16,833 bases of DNA from Erysipelotrichaceae bacterium UBA2227 (GCA_002348095.1 DDYT01000005.1:1-16833), one strand, 5' to 3'; shown: positions 1-7,731, counted from the first letter of the stretch. Numbers and translations are program-made. The notes: generated by a model not told the origin, from the sequence alone.

Positions 1-1
1 G

Positions 2-580
2 CTTTCCGGATATCCGCATATAAAGCGCATAGACATGGTCGAGATCGACAGGGTAGTAGTTGATGTCTGCCGCGAATATCTGCCCGGAACAGCATGCGGA
101 CTGGATGATCCCAGACTGAATATCTACTATGAGGACGGACTCAGATTTGTGCGTGACAAGGTAAATGAGTACGATGTTATACTTGTTGACTCGACCGATC
201 CTTTCGGACCGGGGGAAGGGCTGTTTACCCGTGAGTTCTACGGAAACTGTTATCATGCTTTAAAGGAAAACGGCATCCTGGTCAATCAGCACGAAAATCC
301 CTATTATGATACGTATCAGCACTCGATGAAGCGTGCCCATATGCGCATCAAGGAACTGTTTCCGATCGCACGGGTGTATCAGGCGCATATTCCGACCTAT
401 CCCTCCGGTCACTGGCTGTTTGGTTATGCTTCAAAAAGCATCGATCCGATTCGTGACTTAAAGAGGGAAGAGTGGTCAGCCCTCAACCTCAAAACCGGCT
501 ATTACAACCTGGATTTGCATATCGGCTGCTTTGCCTTGCCCAACTATGTCAGGGAGCTGTTGTCTCATGCGTCTGAGTAA
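2..580 (+). CDS. speE: Spermidine synthase (polyamine aminopropyltransferase), C-terminal part
   Basis: The reading frame is open from the window edge (frame starting at base 2), so the N-terminus is missing; the Met at base 35 is internal to the family fold. The visible 192 residues cover the second half of the Rossmann-type aminopropyltransferase domain: an acidic nucleoside-binding segment (MVEIDRVVVD), then the family signature DSTDPFGPGEGLF, whose Asp residues bind and activate the amine substrate, then a QHENPYYD stretch and a C-terminal YPSGHWLFGYASK segment. The enzyme transfers aminopropyl from decarboxylated S-adenosylmethionine to putrescine. The stop codon lies 14 bases inside the next gene, agmatinase, which supplies putrescine, so the pair is probably one transcriptional and pathway unit. 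Identity is secure at family level; the exact amine acceptor cannot be read from sequence. Confidence 0.93.
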   Translation, partial: LSGYPHIKRIDMVEIDRVVVDVCREYLPGTACGLDDPRLNIYYEDGLRFVRDKVNEYDVILVDSTDPFGPGEGLFTREFYGNCYHALKENGILVNQHENPYYDTYQHSMKRAHMRIKELFPIARVYQAHIPTYPSGHWLFGYASKSIDPIRDLKREEWSALNLKTGYYNLDLHIGCFALPNYVRELLSHASE

Positions 581-1421
581 AAACGTTTCGACGTTTATCG
601 GTTGTGCGGCTGATTTTGAGGATGCCAAGATCGTTTTGATCGGCGCACCGTTTGACTCGACCACCTCGTATCGTCCGGGCACCCGCTTTGCATCTTCGGC
701 CATCCGTAAGGAGTCTTTCGGCATTGAAATTTATTCGCCCTATCTGGATAAAGAGTTGGATACAAGTGCAGTGTGTGATGCCGGCGATCTCGAGTTGCCC
801 TTTGGCAATCCGAGCCGGGCCTTGGATGTGATCGAAGAAGCTGCGTCGGAAATCCTTTCAGCCGATAAACTGCCGTTTTTGATCGGTGGGGAACATTTGG
901 TCACTTTGGGGATTTTCCGTGCCGTATTCAACAAATATCCGGATGTGCATATCGTTCACTTTGACGCTCATACCGACTTACGGGATGATTATATGGGGGA
1001 GAAACTGTCGCATGCGACTGTCATCCGCCGTTGTCATGATTTGGTCGGGGATCACAAGATTTTTCAGTTTGGGATCCGCTCGGGAGAGAAAGCGGAGTTT
1101 GAATTTGCGAAAGCGCATCTGATTCAGGAGAAGTTTACGGCCGATACCATTGCAGAGGCTATCGCACAGCTGAAGGGTAAGCCGGTGTATCTGACCGTCG
1201 ACCTCGATGTGCTTGATCCCTCGCAGCTGCCGGGAACCGGGACACCGGAAGCCGGAGGGTTGAATTTTGAAACCTTGCGAAGTGCGCTGATGAAGGTCGC
1301 AGGTCTCAACATCGTCGGCTTGGATGTCAATGAACTCAATCCGATGCTCGATCCGACGGGAGCCTCGACGGCATTAGCATGTAAGCTGGTCCGCGAGTTA
1401 CTGATCGCCTTGCAGAAATAA
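567..1421 (+). CDS. speB: Agmatinase (ureohydrolase family)
   Basis: Predicted 284-residue arginase/agmatinase-fold enzyme that hydrolyses agmatine to putrescine plus urea. All dinuclear manganese ligands are visible: GGEH (His110), FDAHTD (Asp133, His135, Asp137) and DLDVLDP (Asp212, Asp214). Further family marks are the SHAT segment near 148-151 and VNELNP near 255-259. I chose ATG 567 over the upstream ATG at 531 because an AGGGAG ribosome binding site at 551-556 is correctly spaced from it and the protein then starts at normal family length. It overlaps the speE stop by 14 bases, pointing to translational coupling, and is followed by a clear terminator, so it is the last gene of its operon. 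Agmatinase is favoured over arginase or formimidoylglutamase because of the speE neighbour; motif content alone does not settle substrate. Confidence 0.9.
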   Translation: MRLSKNVSTFIGCAADFEDAKIVLIGAPFDSTTSYRPGTRFASSAIRKESFGIEIYSPYLDKELDTSAVCDAGDLELPFGNPSRALDVIEEAASEILSADKLPFLIGGEHLVTLGIFRAVFNKYPDVHIVHFDAHTDLRDDYMGEKLSHATVIRRCHDLVGDHKIFQFGIRSGEKAEFEFAKAHLIQEKFTADTIAEAIAQLKGKPVYLTVDLDVLDPSQLPGTGTPEAGGLNFETLRSALMKVAGLNIVGLDVNELNPMLDPTGASTALACKLVRELLIALQK

Positions 1422-1450
1422 CAGTTCTTTACTCATAATTGTGTGCACTT

Positions 1451-1475
1451 AATCACCAGCAATGGTGATTTTTTT
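1451..1475 (+). terminator. Intrinsic terminator after speB
   Basis: A perfect 7-bp inverted repeat, AATCACC (1451-1457) and GGTGATT (1464-1470), encloses a 6-nt loop and runs directly into a T tract. It lies 30 nt after the speB stop and before the mraZ promoter, so it separates the polyamine operon from the division and wall operon. Confidence 0.8.
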
Positions 1476-1496
1476 ATGTGAAAGTTGCAATTCATC

Positions 1497-1525
1497 TATA
1501 CATAACCAGGCACTTTCGGTATAAT
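1497..1525 (+). promoter_or_regulatory. Promoter of the mraZ (dcw) operon
   Basis: A perfect -10 box TATAAT at 1520-1525 is preceded, with a 17-nt spacer, by TATACA at 1497-1502 (4 of 6 matches to the -35 consensus). The expected start is near 1532, giving a leader of about 40 nt before mraZ. The -10 box overlaps the first of four MraZ-type repeats, so repressor binding would block polymerase directly. Confidence 0.7.
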
Positions 1526-1560
1526 AGTGGTACAAAGTGTCATACAGTGGGAGAAAGTGG
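1524..1560 (+). promoter_or_regulatory. MraZ operator: four direct repeats at 10-bp period
   Basis: Four copies of a heptamer ending in AGTGG or AGTGT start at 1524 (ATAGTGG), 1534 (AAAGTGT), 1544 (ACAGTGG) and 1554 (AAAGTGG), each 10 bp after the last. MraZ is known to bind direct repeats of this kind upstream of its own operon (TGGG-type in E. coli, AAAGTG-type in mycoplasmas). The block spans the end of the -10 box, the expected start site and the approach to the mraZ ribosome binding site (GGGGTGA at 1559-1565), so autoregulation of the cluster is the natural inference. Confidence 0.8.
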
Positions 1561-1570
1561 GGTGAAGGCC

Positions 1571-2002
1571 ATGTTCATGGGCGAATTTTTGCATAATATC
1601 GATGCCAAGGGCAGGCTTATCATTCCCGCGAAATACCGGGATCAGCTCAAGGCATCGGTCATCGTAACCCGCGGTCTGGACGGGTGTTTGACCGTTTATA
1701 CAAATGAACAGTGGCAGATCCGTTATGAGGAATTACTGAAACTTCCGCAGACAAAAAAAGAGACACGGATGTATGTGGCAATGGTGCTGGCAAAGGCAGC
1801 CGAATGCGAAATCGATTCGCAGGGAAGGATCAATCTTCCGGCCCGTCTGATTTCGGAAGTCGGCATCGTTAAAGAATGTGTCGTCACCGGTTTGGGCAAT
1901 CATTTCCAAATCTGGGCGAAGAACCGTTGGGAAGACTATATGGCTTTGGCGGAAGAATCCTATGAGGAAAACGCCGAAAGCATGACAGGTTTCTTGGTAT
2001 GA
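1571..2002 (+). CDS. mraZ: MraZ, transcriptional regulator of the dcw operon
   Basis: A 143-residue protein, the usual family length, made of two tandem AbrB-like MraZ repeats. Each carries the DxxxR signature: DAKGR at 11-15, followed by LIIPAKYR, and DSQGR at 82-86, followed by INLPARL. MraZ forms a ring that binds DNA repeats and regulates its own operon; the matching repeats are present just upstream. The frame is open back to 1478, but ATG 1571 gives the canonical MFMGEF start and follows the GGGGTGA ribosome binding site, so the longer start is rejected. It is the first gene of the cluster and its TGA overlaps the rsmH start as ATGA, indicating coupled translation. Identification is very secure. 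Confidence 0.96.
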   Translation: MFMGEFLHNIDAKGRLIIPAKYRDQLKASVIVTRGLDGCLTVYTNEQWQIRYEELLKLPQTKKETRMYVAMVLAKAAECEIDSQGRINLPARLISEVGIVKECVVTGLGNHFQIWAKNRWEDYMALAEESYEENAESMTGFLV

Positions 2003-2970
2003 GTCACATCAGCGTGTTGCTTGATGAAACCATCAGTTTTCTTGAAGTTAAAGATAACGGTGTGTATCTCGATGCGACCTGCGGTCGCGGCGGTCATACC
2101 GAAGCCATCGTAAAAAAACTTTCGACCGGAAAGGTGATCGTCTTCGATCTGGATGTCGTTGCGATTGAAGAGGCGAAAAAACGCCTTGCACCTTATCTGG
2201 ATAAACTTATATTCGTTCATGACAATTATGCTTCACTCAAAAAACACTGTGAAGATTACGGAATACAGCAGTTAGACGGATTTGTGTTTGACCTGGGGGT
2301 TTCATCCCCGCAGTTCGATGATCCGTCCCGTGGATTTTCCTACCGCTATGACACACCGTTGGACATGCGGATGGATCAGAATCAACCCTTCAGTGCGTAT
2401 CACCTGGTCAATGAATACCCATTGGACAGGCTGACCAAAGTAATCCGTGATTATGGGGAAGACCCTTTCGCTTATCCCATAGCCAAGCGGATTATTGCAG
2501 CCCGGATGTCGGCTCCCATTACGACAACCGGACAGCTGGTCGATATTATTAAGTCTGCTCTTCCTTCTCGAATCCTTCACCAAAAGGGCCATCCCGCCAA
2601 ACAAACGTTTCAGGCGATCCGCATCGAAGTCAATCAGGAATTGGCCAGTGTGGAAAAAGCGGTCAGTGACGCTTGCGCTTTATTGAAAGTTGGATGCCGC
2701 GGATGTGTCATCACGTTCCACTCATTGGAAGACCGAATTGTAAAGGACATATTTAAGCAGCTCAGCACGCCGCCGAAAACCAATCGGCGGCTCCCTCAAC
2801 AAATCATTGATATTCAATATCAATTAATCAATAAAAAACCGCTGACACCTTCAGAGGAAGAACTGACACAAAATCCGCGCAGCCACTCGGCGAAACTGCG
2901 GGTCATCGAACGGATAAGGGGAACAATGTATGGCAACGATCAGGAAAGTCAAGAAAATCAAACGGTTTAA
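1999..2970 (+). CDS. rsmH: 16S rRNA (cytosine-1402-N4)-methyltransferase RsmH
   Basis: A 323-residue SAM-dependent methyltransferase that modifies C1402 in the ribosomal P site. Visible motifs in order: HISVLLDE at the N-terminus, the SAM-binding loop DATCGRGGHTEAI (25-37), an acidic strand end FDLD (49-52), FDLGVSSPQFDD (97-108) followed by RGFSYRYDTPLDMRMD, then FQAIRIEVNQEL and FHSLEDRIVKD (240-250). Length is close to the family norm of about 310. It starts at an ATGA overlap with mraZ and has only a weak ribosome binding site, so it probably depends on coupling. Its 3' end overlaps ftsL by 41 nt. Position as second gene in the dcw cluster is the standard arrangement. Older name mraW. Confidence 0.96.
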   Translation: MSHISVLLDETISFLEVKDNGVYLDATCGRGGHTEAIVKKLSTGKVIVFDLDVVAIEEAKKRLAPYLDKLIFVHDNYASLKKHCEDYGIQQLDGFVFDLGVSSPQFDDPSRGFSYRYDTPLDMRMDQNQPFSAYHLVNEYPLDRLTKVIRDYGEDPFAYPIAKRIIAARMSAPITTTGQLVDIIKSALPSRILHQKGHPAKQTFQAIRIEVNQELASVEKAVSDACALLKVGCRGCVITFHSLEDRIVKDIFKQLSTPPKTNRRLPQQIIDIQYQLINKKPLTPSEEELTQNPRSHSAKLRVIERIRGTMYGNDQESQENQTV

Positions 2971-3235
2971 TTACTTTAGACTCTCTATCGCTGTTTTTGT
3001 TTTCGCAGGTTCGTTATTTATTTTGAGCAACCTGTTTTTACGTTCGTATCAGACCACGTTATCGCGTCAGACCCAAAATCTGACGGCTCAGGTCAACCGG
3101 CTGACCACGGTCAATCAGGCTTTGGCCGTCGAGGTCGCAGCGCTGAGCAATTATGACCGCATCATCGCACTGGCTCGCGAAGAAGGACTGACCTTGGTTC
3201 AAGGCAACGTCATCAACATCAAAAATGGCGAATAG
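2930..3235 (+). CDS. ftsL: Cell division protein FtsL-like
   Basis: A 101-residue bitopic membrane protein: a basic cytoplasmic tail (residues 1-17, with KVKKIKR), one transmembrane helix (about 18-38) and an extracytoplasmic heptad-rich region (about 43-75) suited to a coiled coil. FtsL forms a septal complex with DivIB and DivIC and supports FtsW and PBP activity. The call rests on topology, size and position between rsmH and the division PBP, because FtsL sequences diverge strongly. The start ATG lies inside the rsmH 3' end (41-nt overlap) with AAGGGG at 2916-2921 correctly spaced. It overlaps the following PBP gene by 11 nt. No DivIB gene is present in the window. Confidence 0.85.
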   Translation: MATIRKVKKIKRFNYFRLSIAVFVFAGSLFILSNLFLRSYQTTLSRQTQNLTAQVNRLTTVNQALAVEVAALSNYDRIIALAREEGLTLVQGNVINIKNGE

Positions 3236-5393
3236 GGCAGCACGCAGCAACCGGATGGTCTTAGGACTCTCCGTATTTTTCATCCTCATATTCCTGATCA
3301 TTTCGGCCAACGTTTTTGTTGTGTCGATTATTGGATATCACGTCCACTCAGCCAAAGATATCCATGCTGAGTCTGCCAATATCCACATCGCCACCAAACC
3401 GCTGTCAGCCAGTCGGGGAAACATCCTGGATATCAACGGCAACGTCATCGCACATGACGTTGTTTCTTATACGCTGATTGCTCATCTCGATCCAGAACGA
3501 GTCGTGGGTAAAAGCCCCCGTTATGTGGTCGACAAAGAAGCGACAGCTCAGGCACTGGCACCGATTTTAGGTGTCTCTCAGGCATCGATACTGACCAATC
3601 TTAACCGCAATGCAAAGCAGACCGAGCTGGGCGTCAGAGGACGCAATCTCACTTTGGCTCAGAAAAATGCGATCGAAGCGCTTCAGATGCCGGGGTTCGA
3701 GTTTATTCCTACCGTTAAACGCAATTATCCGATGAAAGTATTCGCTTCCCATCTGATCGGGTTTGCTCAATATGATGCTTCTGTAAGCTCACTGGTCGGG
3801 AAAATGGGTGTCGAGCAGATTTTCAATTCATTGCTGTCCGGGGAAAACGGCTATGAGAAATTCCGGGTCGACCGTTTCGGCTATCGTATGCTCGACGGGA
3901 ATCTGGAAGAGTCTGCGGCTGTTGATGGTGCGACAATCGTCCTGACATTGGATAAAAGCATTCAGGAATCCCTGGAGATGGCATTTGATATGACGATCAA
4001 AACGCACAAAGCCGAACTGGTCTGGGGATCGGTCATGGAAATCGCGACCGGACGCGTATTGGCTTGGGGCCATGCGCCAAGTTTTGACCCCAATAACATT
4101 CAAATTGAAAATTACAGCAACATCGGAATGCAGTATGCTTACGAGCCGGGTTCGACCATGAAGACCTTTACCTATGCCGCAGCGATGGACATCGGTAAGT
4201 ATGACGGCAAGGCAACCTTTGACTCCAATTCATTTCGGATGGGAATCGATAAGGGGCTGCCGACACGGACAAATGATCCCGCGAAAACCTTTGCCGTCAT
4301 CAATAACTACATGAAAAGGACCTACGGGCAGGTCGATTTTGATTATGCCTATCTGTTATCATTAAATACCGGGATTGCAACATTGCTGACGACTGTTCTT
4401 CCGCCCAGTACTTACGAAGAATACCTTGACAAGTTCGGGTTTTTCAAACCTGTCAATACCGATATTACTCCGGAAGTTACCGGAGTGAAAAACTTCCGAT
4501 ATCCCGTGGATATGCTTACGACCGGATTTGGTCAGGGATCTTCGGTCACCATGATTCAGCTGATGCAGGCCTATTCAGCCATATTTTCCGATGGAACCAT
4601 GGTCAAGCCTTATTTTGTAGAAAAAGTATTCGATGAAAAAACAAAAGAAGTCATTTATCAGGCGCAACCGACCATTGTCGGCCATCCCATTAAAGAATCG
4701 ACGGCCAAACAGATGCAGGCACTGATGGACCGTACCATCAACGACGGCGGGACATCGCGCAATTATCAGATTCCGGAAGTACGTACGATGGGGAAAACCG
4801 GTACATCGCAAGTCGCTGTTACCGGCGGTTATTCCAAGGATAAAAACATATATTCGGCCATGACGGCTTTGCCCGCCGAAAATCCCAAATACATGGTGTA
4901 TTATGCCTTTTTAGCACCGACGACCACCCGTGCCCACCAGGACACTTCTGCGGTTCAGCATATTTACCGTCGGATTTCTCTGACATACGGGGTTTACTCA
5001 CGCGATGAAGAACTGTCCGAACCTTCAGAGGTCGTAGAGATGATCATGCCGAATTTCATTAATCGCAGTGTTCTGTCATTTCTGACATGGAATGCTCAGC
5101 AGGATATTAAAGCGACGGTCATCGGCAATGGCGATCGGATCATCAACCAGTATCCCACCGGAGAGCAGACGATCCTCAATACGCAGCGATTGTTTATCGT
5201 GACCGATGGGGGCGAAATCACGATGCCCGACATGCATGGCTGGAGCCGAAAAGATGTCACCACCTTTTGGTTACTGACGCAAAAGGGCGTTACGATCGAG
5301 GGCAGCGGTTTGGTGATCAGTCAAAGCATCGCACCGGGCACAGTCATCACCGAACAAAGCGATATCTCCGTCATTCTGTCATTAAAGCCGTAA
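3225..5393 (+). CDS. pbpB: Division-specific class B penicillin-binding protein with C-terminal PASTA domains (PBP2B/PBP2x-like)
   Basis: A 722-residue septal transpeptidase that cross-links peptidoglycan at division. Order: short basic N-tail, transmembrane anchor (about 11-35), PBP dimerization region with the SRGNILDINGNVIA motif (63-76), and the transpeptidase domain (about 265-590). All three active-site motifs are intact: STMK with nucleophile Ser310, SLN at 379-381, and KTGT at 524-527. The tail (about 603-720) looks like two PASTA domains, with MPNFINRSV and MPDMHGWSRKDV as the starts of each. PASTA tails are typical of Firmicute PBP2x and SpoVD. Position between ftsL and mraY fits either PBP2B/2x or SpoVD; with only one such gene here I favour the vegetative division enzyme. 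Its start overlaps ftsL by 11 nt. The gene symbol follows Bacillus usage and is by position. Confidence 0.92.
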   Translation: MANRAARSNRMVLGLSVFFILIFLIISANVFVVSIIGYHVHSAKDIHAESANIHIATKPLSASRGNILDINGNVIAHDVVSYTLIAHLDPERVVGKSPRYVVDKEATAQALAPILGVSQASILTNLNRNAKQTELGVRGRNLTLAQKNAIEALQMPGFEFIPTVKRNYPMKVFASHLIGFAQYDASVSSLVGKMGVEQIFNSLLSGENGYEKFRVDRFGYRMLDGNLEESAAVDGATIVLTLDKSIQESLEMAFDMTIKTHKAELVWGSVMEIATGRVLAWGHAPSFDPNNIQIENYSNIGMQYAYEPGSTMKTFTYAAAMDIGKYDGKATFDSNSFRMGIDKGLPTRTNDPAKTFAVINNYMKRTYGQVDFDYAYLLSLNTGIATLLTTVLPPSTYEEYLDKFGFFKPVNTDITPEVTGVKNFRYPVDMLTTGFGQGSSVTMIQLMQAYSAIFSDGTMVKPYFVEKVFDEKTKEVIYQAQPTIVGHPIKESTAKQMQALMDRTINDGGTSRNYQIPEVRTMGKTGTSQVAVTGGYSKDKNIYSAMTALPAENPKYMVYYAFLAPTTTRAHQDTSAVQHIYRRISLTYGVYSRDEELSEPSEVVEMIMPNFINRSVLSFLTWNAQQDIKATVIGNGDRIINQYPTGEQTILNTQRLFIVTDGGEITMPDMHGWSRKDVTTFWLLTQKGVTIEGSGLVISQSIAPGTVITEQSDISVILSLKP

Positions 5394-5402
5394 GGCTTTT
5401 TT
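5384..5402 (+). terminator. Short terminator-like hairpin overlapping the PBP stop codon
   Basis: AAAGCC (5384-5389) pairs with GGCTTT (5394-5399) around a GTAA tetraloop, followed by further T residues to 5402. The PBP stop codon TAA is the last three loop bases. The stem is only 6 bp, so it may be a partial terminator or a 3'-end protecting structure; the mraY promoter lies directly downstream. Confidence 0.6.
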
Positions 5403-5430
5403 AAATTATGGTGCAGGCATCGGTCGATTT

Positions 5431-5439
5431 TGATATAAT
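5431..5439 (+). promoter_or_regulatory. Extended -10 promoter of mraY-murD
   Basis: TGATATAAT is a perfect extended -10 element (TG, one base, TATAAT at 5434-5439) in the 69-nt gap between the PBP gene and mraY. No good -35 is visible at 17 nt, which extended -10 promoters tolerate. The start would be near 5446, leaving a leader of about 17 nt that includes the mraY ribosome binding site AAGGGG at 5449-5454. Confidence 0.6.
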
Positions 5440-5462
5440 AGGGCAGAAAAGGGGATGTATTT

Positions 5463-6422
5463 ATGGAATTGCGTTTGATTTTGGTTTTCTTTGCTTCACT
5501 GACCGTCACTTGGCTGACCATTCCCTGGCTGATCGGCTTTTTGAAAAAACTGAAATACGGCCAAAGTATCAGTGAATATTCGTTGGATGAACATAAAGCA
5601 AAAACCGGTACACCGACCATGGGCGGAATCGCTTTTGTCGTGATCCCGGTCATTATGTTTTTCATTTTCTTTTTTGATGTCATCGATGCCAATGTTTGGC
5701 TGTTGATATTCAGTTATCTCGGATATGCCCTGATCGGATTTTGGGATGATATCAAGATCATCATCGAAAAGAAAAATGACGGTTTGCCGGCAAAATTCAA
5801 GTTTTTGCTGCAGGTGATACTGGCACTGATTTTCTACTTTTTCTATAAAGATATCGCTTCGAGTTCAATCGTGATTCCGGTGGTCAACTGGACGCTGACC
5901 TTGGGGTGGTTGTATGCCGGTCTGGTGTTTTTTATGCTGGTCGGAGCCAGCAATGCGGTCAATCTGACCGATGGGATGGACGGACTTGCGGCAGGAACGA
6001 CCTTTTTGGCTTTGATTCCGTTTATCTTCTTTGCGGTGATTGGCAAGGAATATGCCATTGCCGGATTTGCTTTGGCGGTTTTGGGATCTTTGCTGGCATA
6101 TCTGCGATTCAATGTATATCCGGCAAAAATCTTTATGGGGGATACCGGATCGCTTCCTTTGGGAGCTCTTCTGGCGACGATGGCAATCCTTTTGAAACAG
6201 GAAGTACTGCTTGTACTGATCGGTGGGGTTTTCGTGTATGAAACCCTTTGCGTCATCATTCAAATCGGTTCGGTAAAAATCCGTAAGAAGCGGGTGTTCA
6301 AGTATACACCGATCCACTATTCATTCGTGCTTTCGGGTTGGAAAGAAGTGCGGGTCGTTCACTTTTTCTGGATGCTGGGCTTTATTTTCGCGCTGTTGGG
6401 CGTATTTGTAGGTTTGTTATGA
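5463..6422 (+). CDS. mraY: Phospho-N-acetylmuramoyl-pentapeptide-transferase MraY
   Basis: A 319-residue polytopic membrane enzyme that moves phospho-MurNAc-pentapeptide onto undecaprenyl phosphate to make lipid I. Family motifs: HKAKTGTPTMGG (44-55), the Asp pair in GFWDD (Asp95, Asp96), NAVNLTDGMDGLAAG (164-178), and FMGDTGS with Asp227. About ten hydrophobic segments fit the family fold. One feature is unusual: the cytoplasmic loop motif usually written as three consecutive His (PIHHH) reads PIHYS at 283-287, keeping only His285. The rest of that loop (SGWKE) is normal. It has its own promoter and a good ribosome binding site, and its stop overlaps the murD start as ATGA. Identity is secure; the HYS variant may be lineage-specific. 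Confidence 0.95.
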   Translation: MELRLILVFFASLTVTWLTIPWLIGFLKKLKYGQSISEYSLDEHKAKTGTPTMGGIAFVVIPVIMFFIFFFDVIDANVWLLIFSYLGYALIGFWDDIKIIIEKKNDGLPAKFKFLLQVILALIFYFFYKDIASSSIVIPVVNWTLTLGWLYAGLVFFMLVGASNAVNLTDGMDGLAAGTTFLALIPFIFFAVIGKEYAIAGFALAVLGSLLAYLRFNVYPAKIFMGDTGSLPLGALLATMAILLKQEVLLVLIGGVFVYETLCVIIQIGSVKIRKKRVFKYTPIHYSFVLSGWKEVRVVHFFWMLGFIFALLGVFVGLL

Positions 6423-7726
6423 ACCGGGTTTTAGTCATCGGTGCCGCCCGAAGCGGCTTAGCCATAGCCCGGCTGTTACATAAAGAGGGGTATCAGGTCA
6501 TCCTCAACGATGTAAAACCGTTGGACAGCGAACTCAAACAGTCACTGATTGCGATGGGAATCGAGGTCGTGGATGGTTCGCATCCGCAGGGACTGATCGA
6601 ACAGGAGTATCACTGGGTCATCAAAAATCCGGGGATTTCCCATCGGCTTCCTTTTATTGAAGCGCTGAGTCAGAAAAATTTCATTTATAACGAAATTGAA
6701 ATTGCCTTGCGATTTGCGAAAAAATACCAGGTCGGTGCCATTACCGGTACCAATGGAAAGACGACTGTTACCACATTGTTGGGCGAGATACTCAAGCAGG
6801 GCCAAAAACCGGCCTTTACCGGCGGAAACATCGGATTGCCCATCAGTGAAATCGTGGAGAAAAACGGGGATATCGAAGCACTGGTCGCCTGTGAAATCGC
6901 AGCGTTTCAGCTGATCGGCACCCAGACATTTGCACCGAAATGTTCGGTCATCACCAATCTGTCTCCCGATCATCTCGATGTGTTTGCGGATCTCGAGGAA
7001 TATTATCAGGCGAAAACACGCATTTTTAAGAATATGGGCAGTGACGATGTATTCTTACTGAATCTGGATGATGAAGAGATCGTCAGGCGCTGCCGTAATC
7101 TCAGCTGTAAGGTGCTGACCTTCTCGTTTGATAAAGCGTGTGACTGTACTGTCAGAGATCAGGTCGTTTATCTGTATGATGAACCCTTGTTTGAACTGAG
7201 CGATCTGCAGATCTTGGGCAGACACAATGTCATCAATGCGATGGTGGCCGGAGCAATGGCATTTGTCATGGGAATCGATCGGGCAACGATCCAAACGGTC
7301 ATCCGAGGGTTTAAAGGGGTGGAACATCGCATCGAGTTTGTCAGAGAACTGCACGGGGTGAAGTATTACAATGATTCCAAGGGTACCAATACCGATGCCA
7401 CGATCATTGCCTTAAAATCGTTTGATCAGCCGGTCATTTTGTTGGCCGGAGGATATGACAAACATACGGGTTTTGAGGATTTGCGACCATACGGATCCCA
7501 AATCAAGCAGATGATCGTTTATGGGGCAACCAAACATCAGCTGAGAGCGATTTTTGATGAGGCCATCGTTGTCGAGAATCTGAGTGAAGCCGTGACGTTG
7601 GCTGCCCAATTGAGTTCATTTGGGGATGTCGTATTGTTCTCGCCGGCGTGTGCATCGTATGATCAGTTCGATAATTATGAGCAAAGAGGCAAGATTTTTA
7701 AGAATCTGGTCAATAACCTTCGGTAA
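6419..7726 (+). CDS. murD: UDP-N-acetylmuramoyl-L-alanine--D-glutamate ligase MurD
   Basis: A 435-residue cytoplasmic Mur ligase that adds D-Glu to UDP-MurNAc-L-Ala. Three domains are visible: an N-terminal Rossmann-like UDP-binding domain starting VLVIGAARSG (4-13), the central ATPase domain with P-loop TGTNGKTT (109-116), ITNLSPDHLD (178-187) and the carbamylated-lysine segment QAKTR (Lys199), and a C-terminal domain with YYNDSKGTNTDAT (316-328), LLAGGYDKHTGF (341-352) and FSPACASYDQF (407-417). The motif usually ELSSFQL is EIAAFQL at 159-165. ATG 6419, overlapping the mraY stop, is preferred over the upstream in-frame start at 6338, which would add 27 residues that merely read the mraY end in another frame. 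It is the last wall-precursor gene of this cluster. Confidence 0.96.
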   Translation: MNRVLVIGAARSGLAIARLLHKEGYQVILNDVKPLDSELKQSLIAMGIEVVDGSHPQGLIEQEYHWVIKNPGISHRLPFIEALSQKNFIYNEIEIALRFAKKYQVGAITGTNGKTTVTTLLGEILKQGQKPAFTGGNIGLPISEIVEKNGDIEALVACEIAAFQLIGTQTFAPKCSVITNLSPDHLDVFADLEEYYQAKTRIFKNMGSDDVFLLNLDDEEIVRRCRNLSCKVLTFSFDKACDCTVRDQVVYLYDEPLFELSDLQILGRHNVINAMVAGAMAFVMGIDRATIQTVIRGFKGVEHRIEFVRELHGVKYYNDSKGTNTDATIIALKSFDQPVILLAGGYDKHTGFEDLRPYGSQIKQMIVYGATKHQLRAIFDEAIVVENLSEAVTLAAQLSSFGDVVLFSPACASYDQFDNYEQRGKIFKNLVNNLR

Positions 7727-7731
7727 AATCG

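Noticed and set aside
531..566. Upstream ATG start for speB adding 12 residues
   Set aside because: The added residues read the end of speE in another frame and the ribosome binding site at 551-556 points to ATG 567.
1478..1570. N-terminal extension of mraZ by 31 residues
   Set aside because: It would cover the promoter and the MraZ repeats; the family starts with MFMGE at 1571.
5865..6317. 150-codon minus-strand frame antisense to mraY
   Set aside because: Low-complexity composition typical of antisense frames; mraY is unambiguous on the + strand.
6338..6418. Longer start for murD inside mraY
   Set aside because: No ribosome binding site and no family match in the extension; the ATGA overlap start at 6419 gives the canonical N-terminus.
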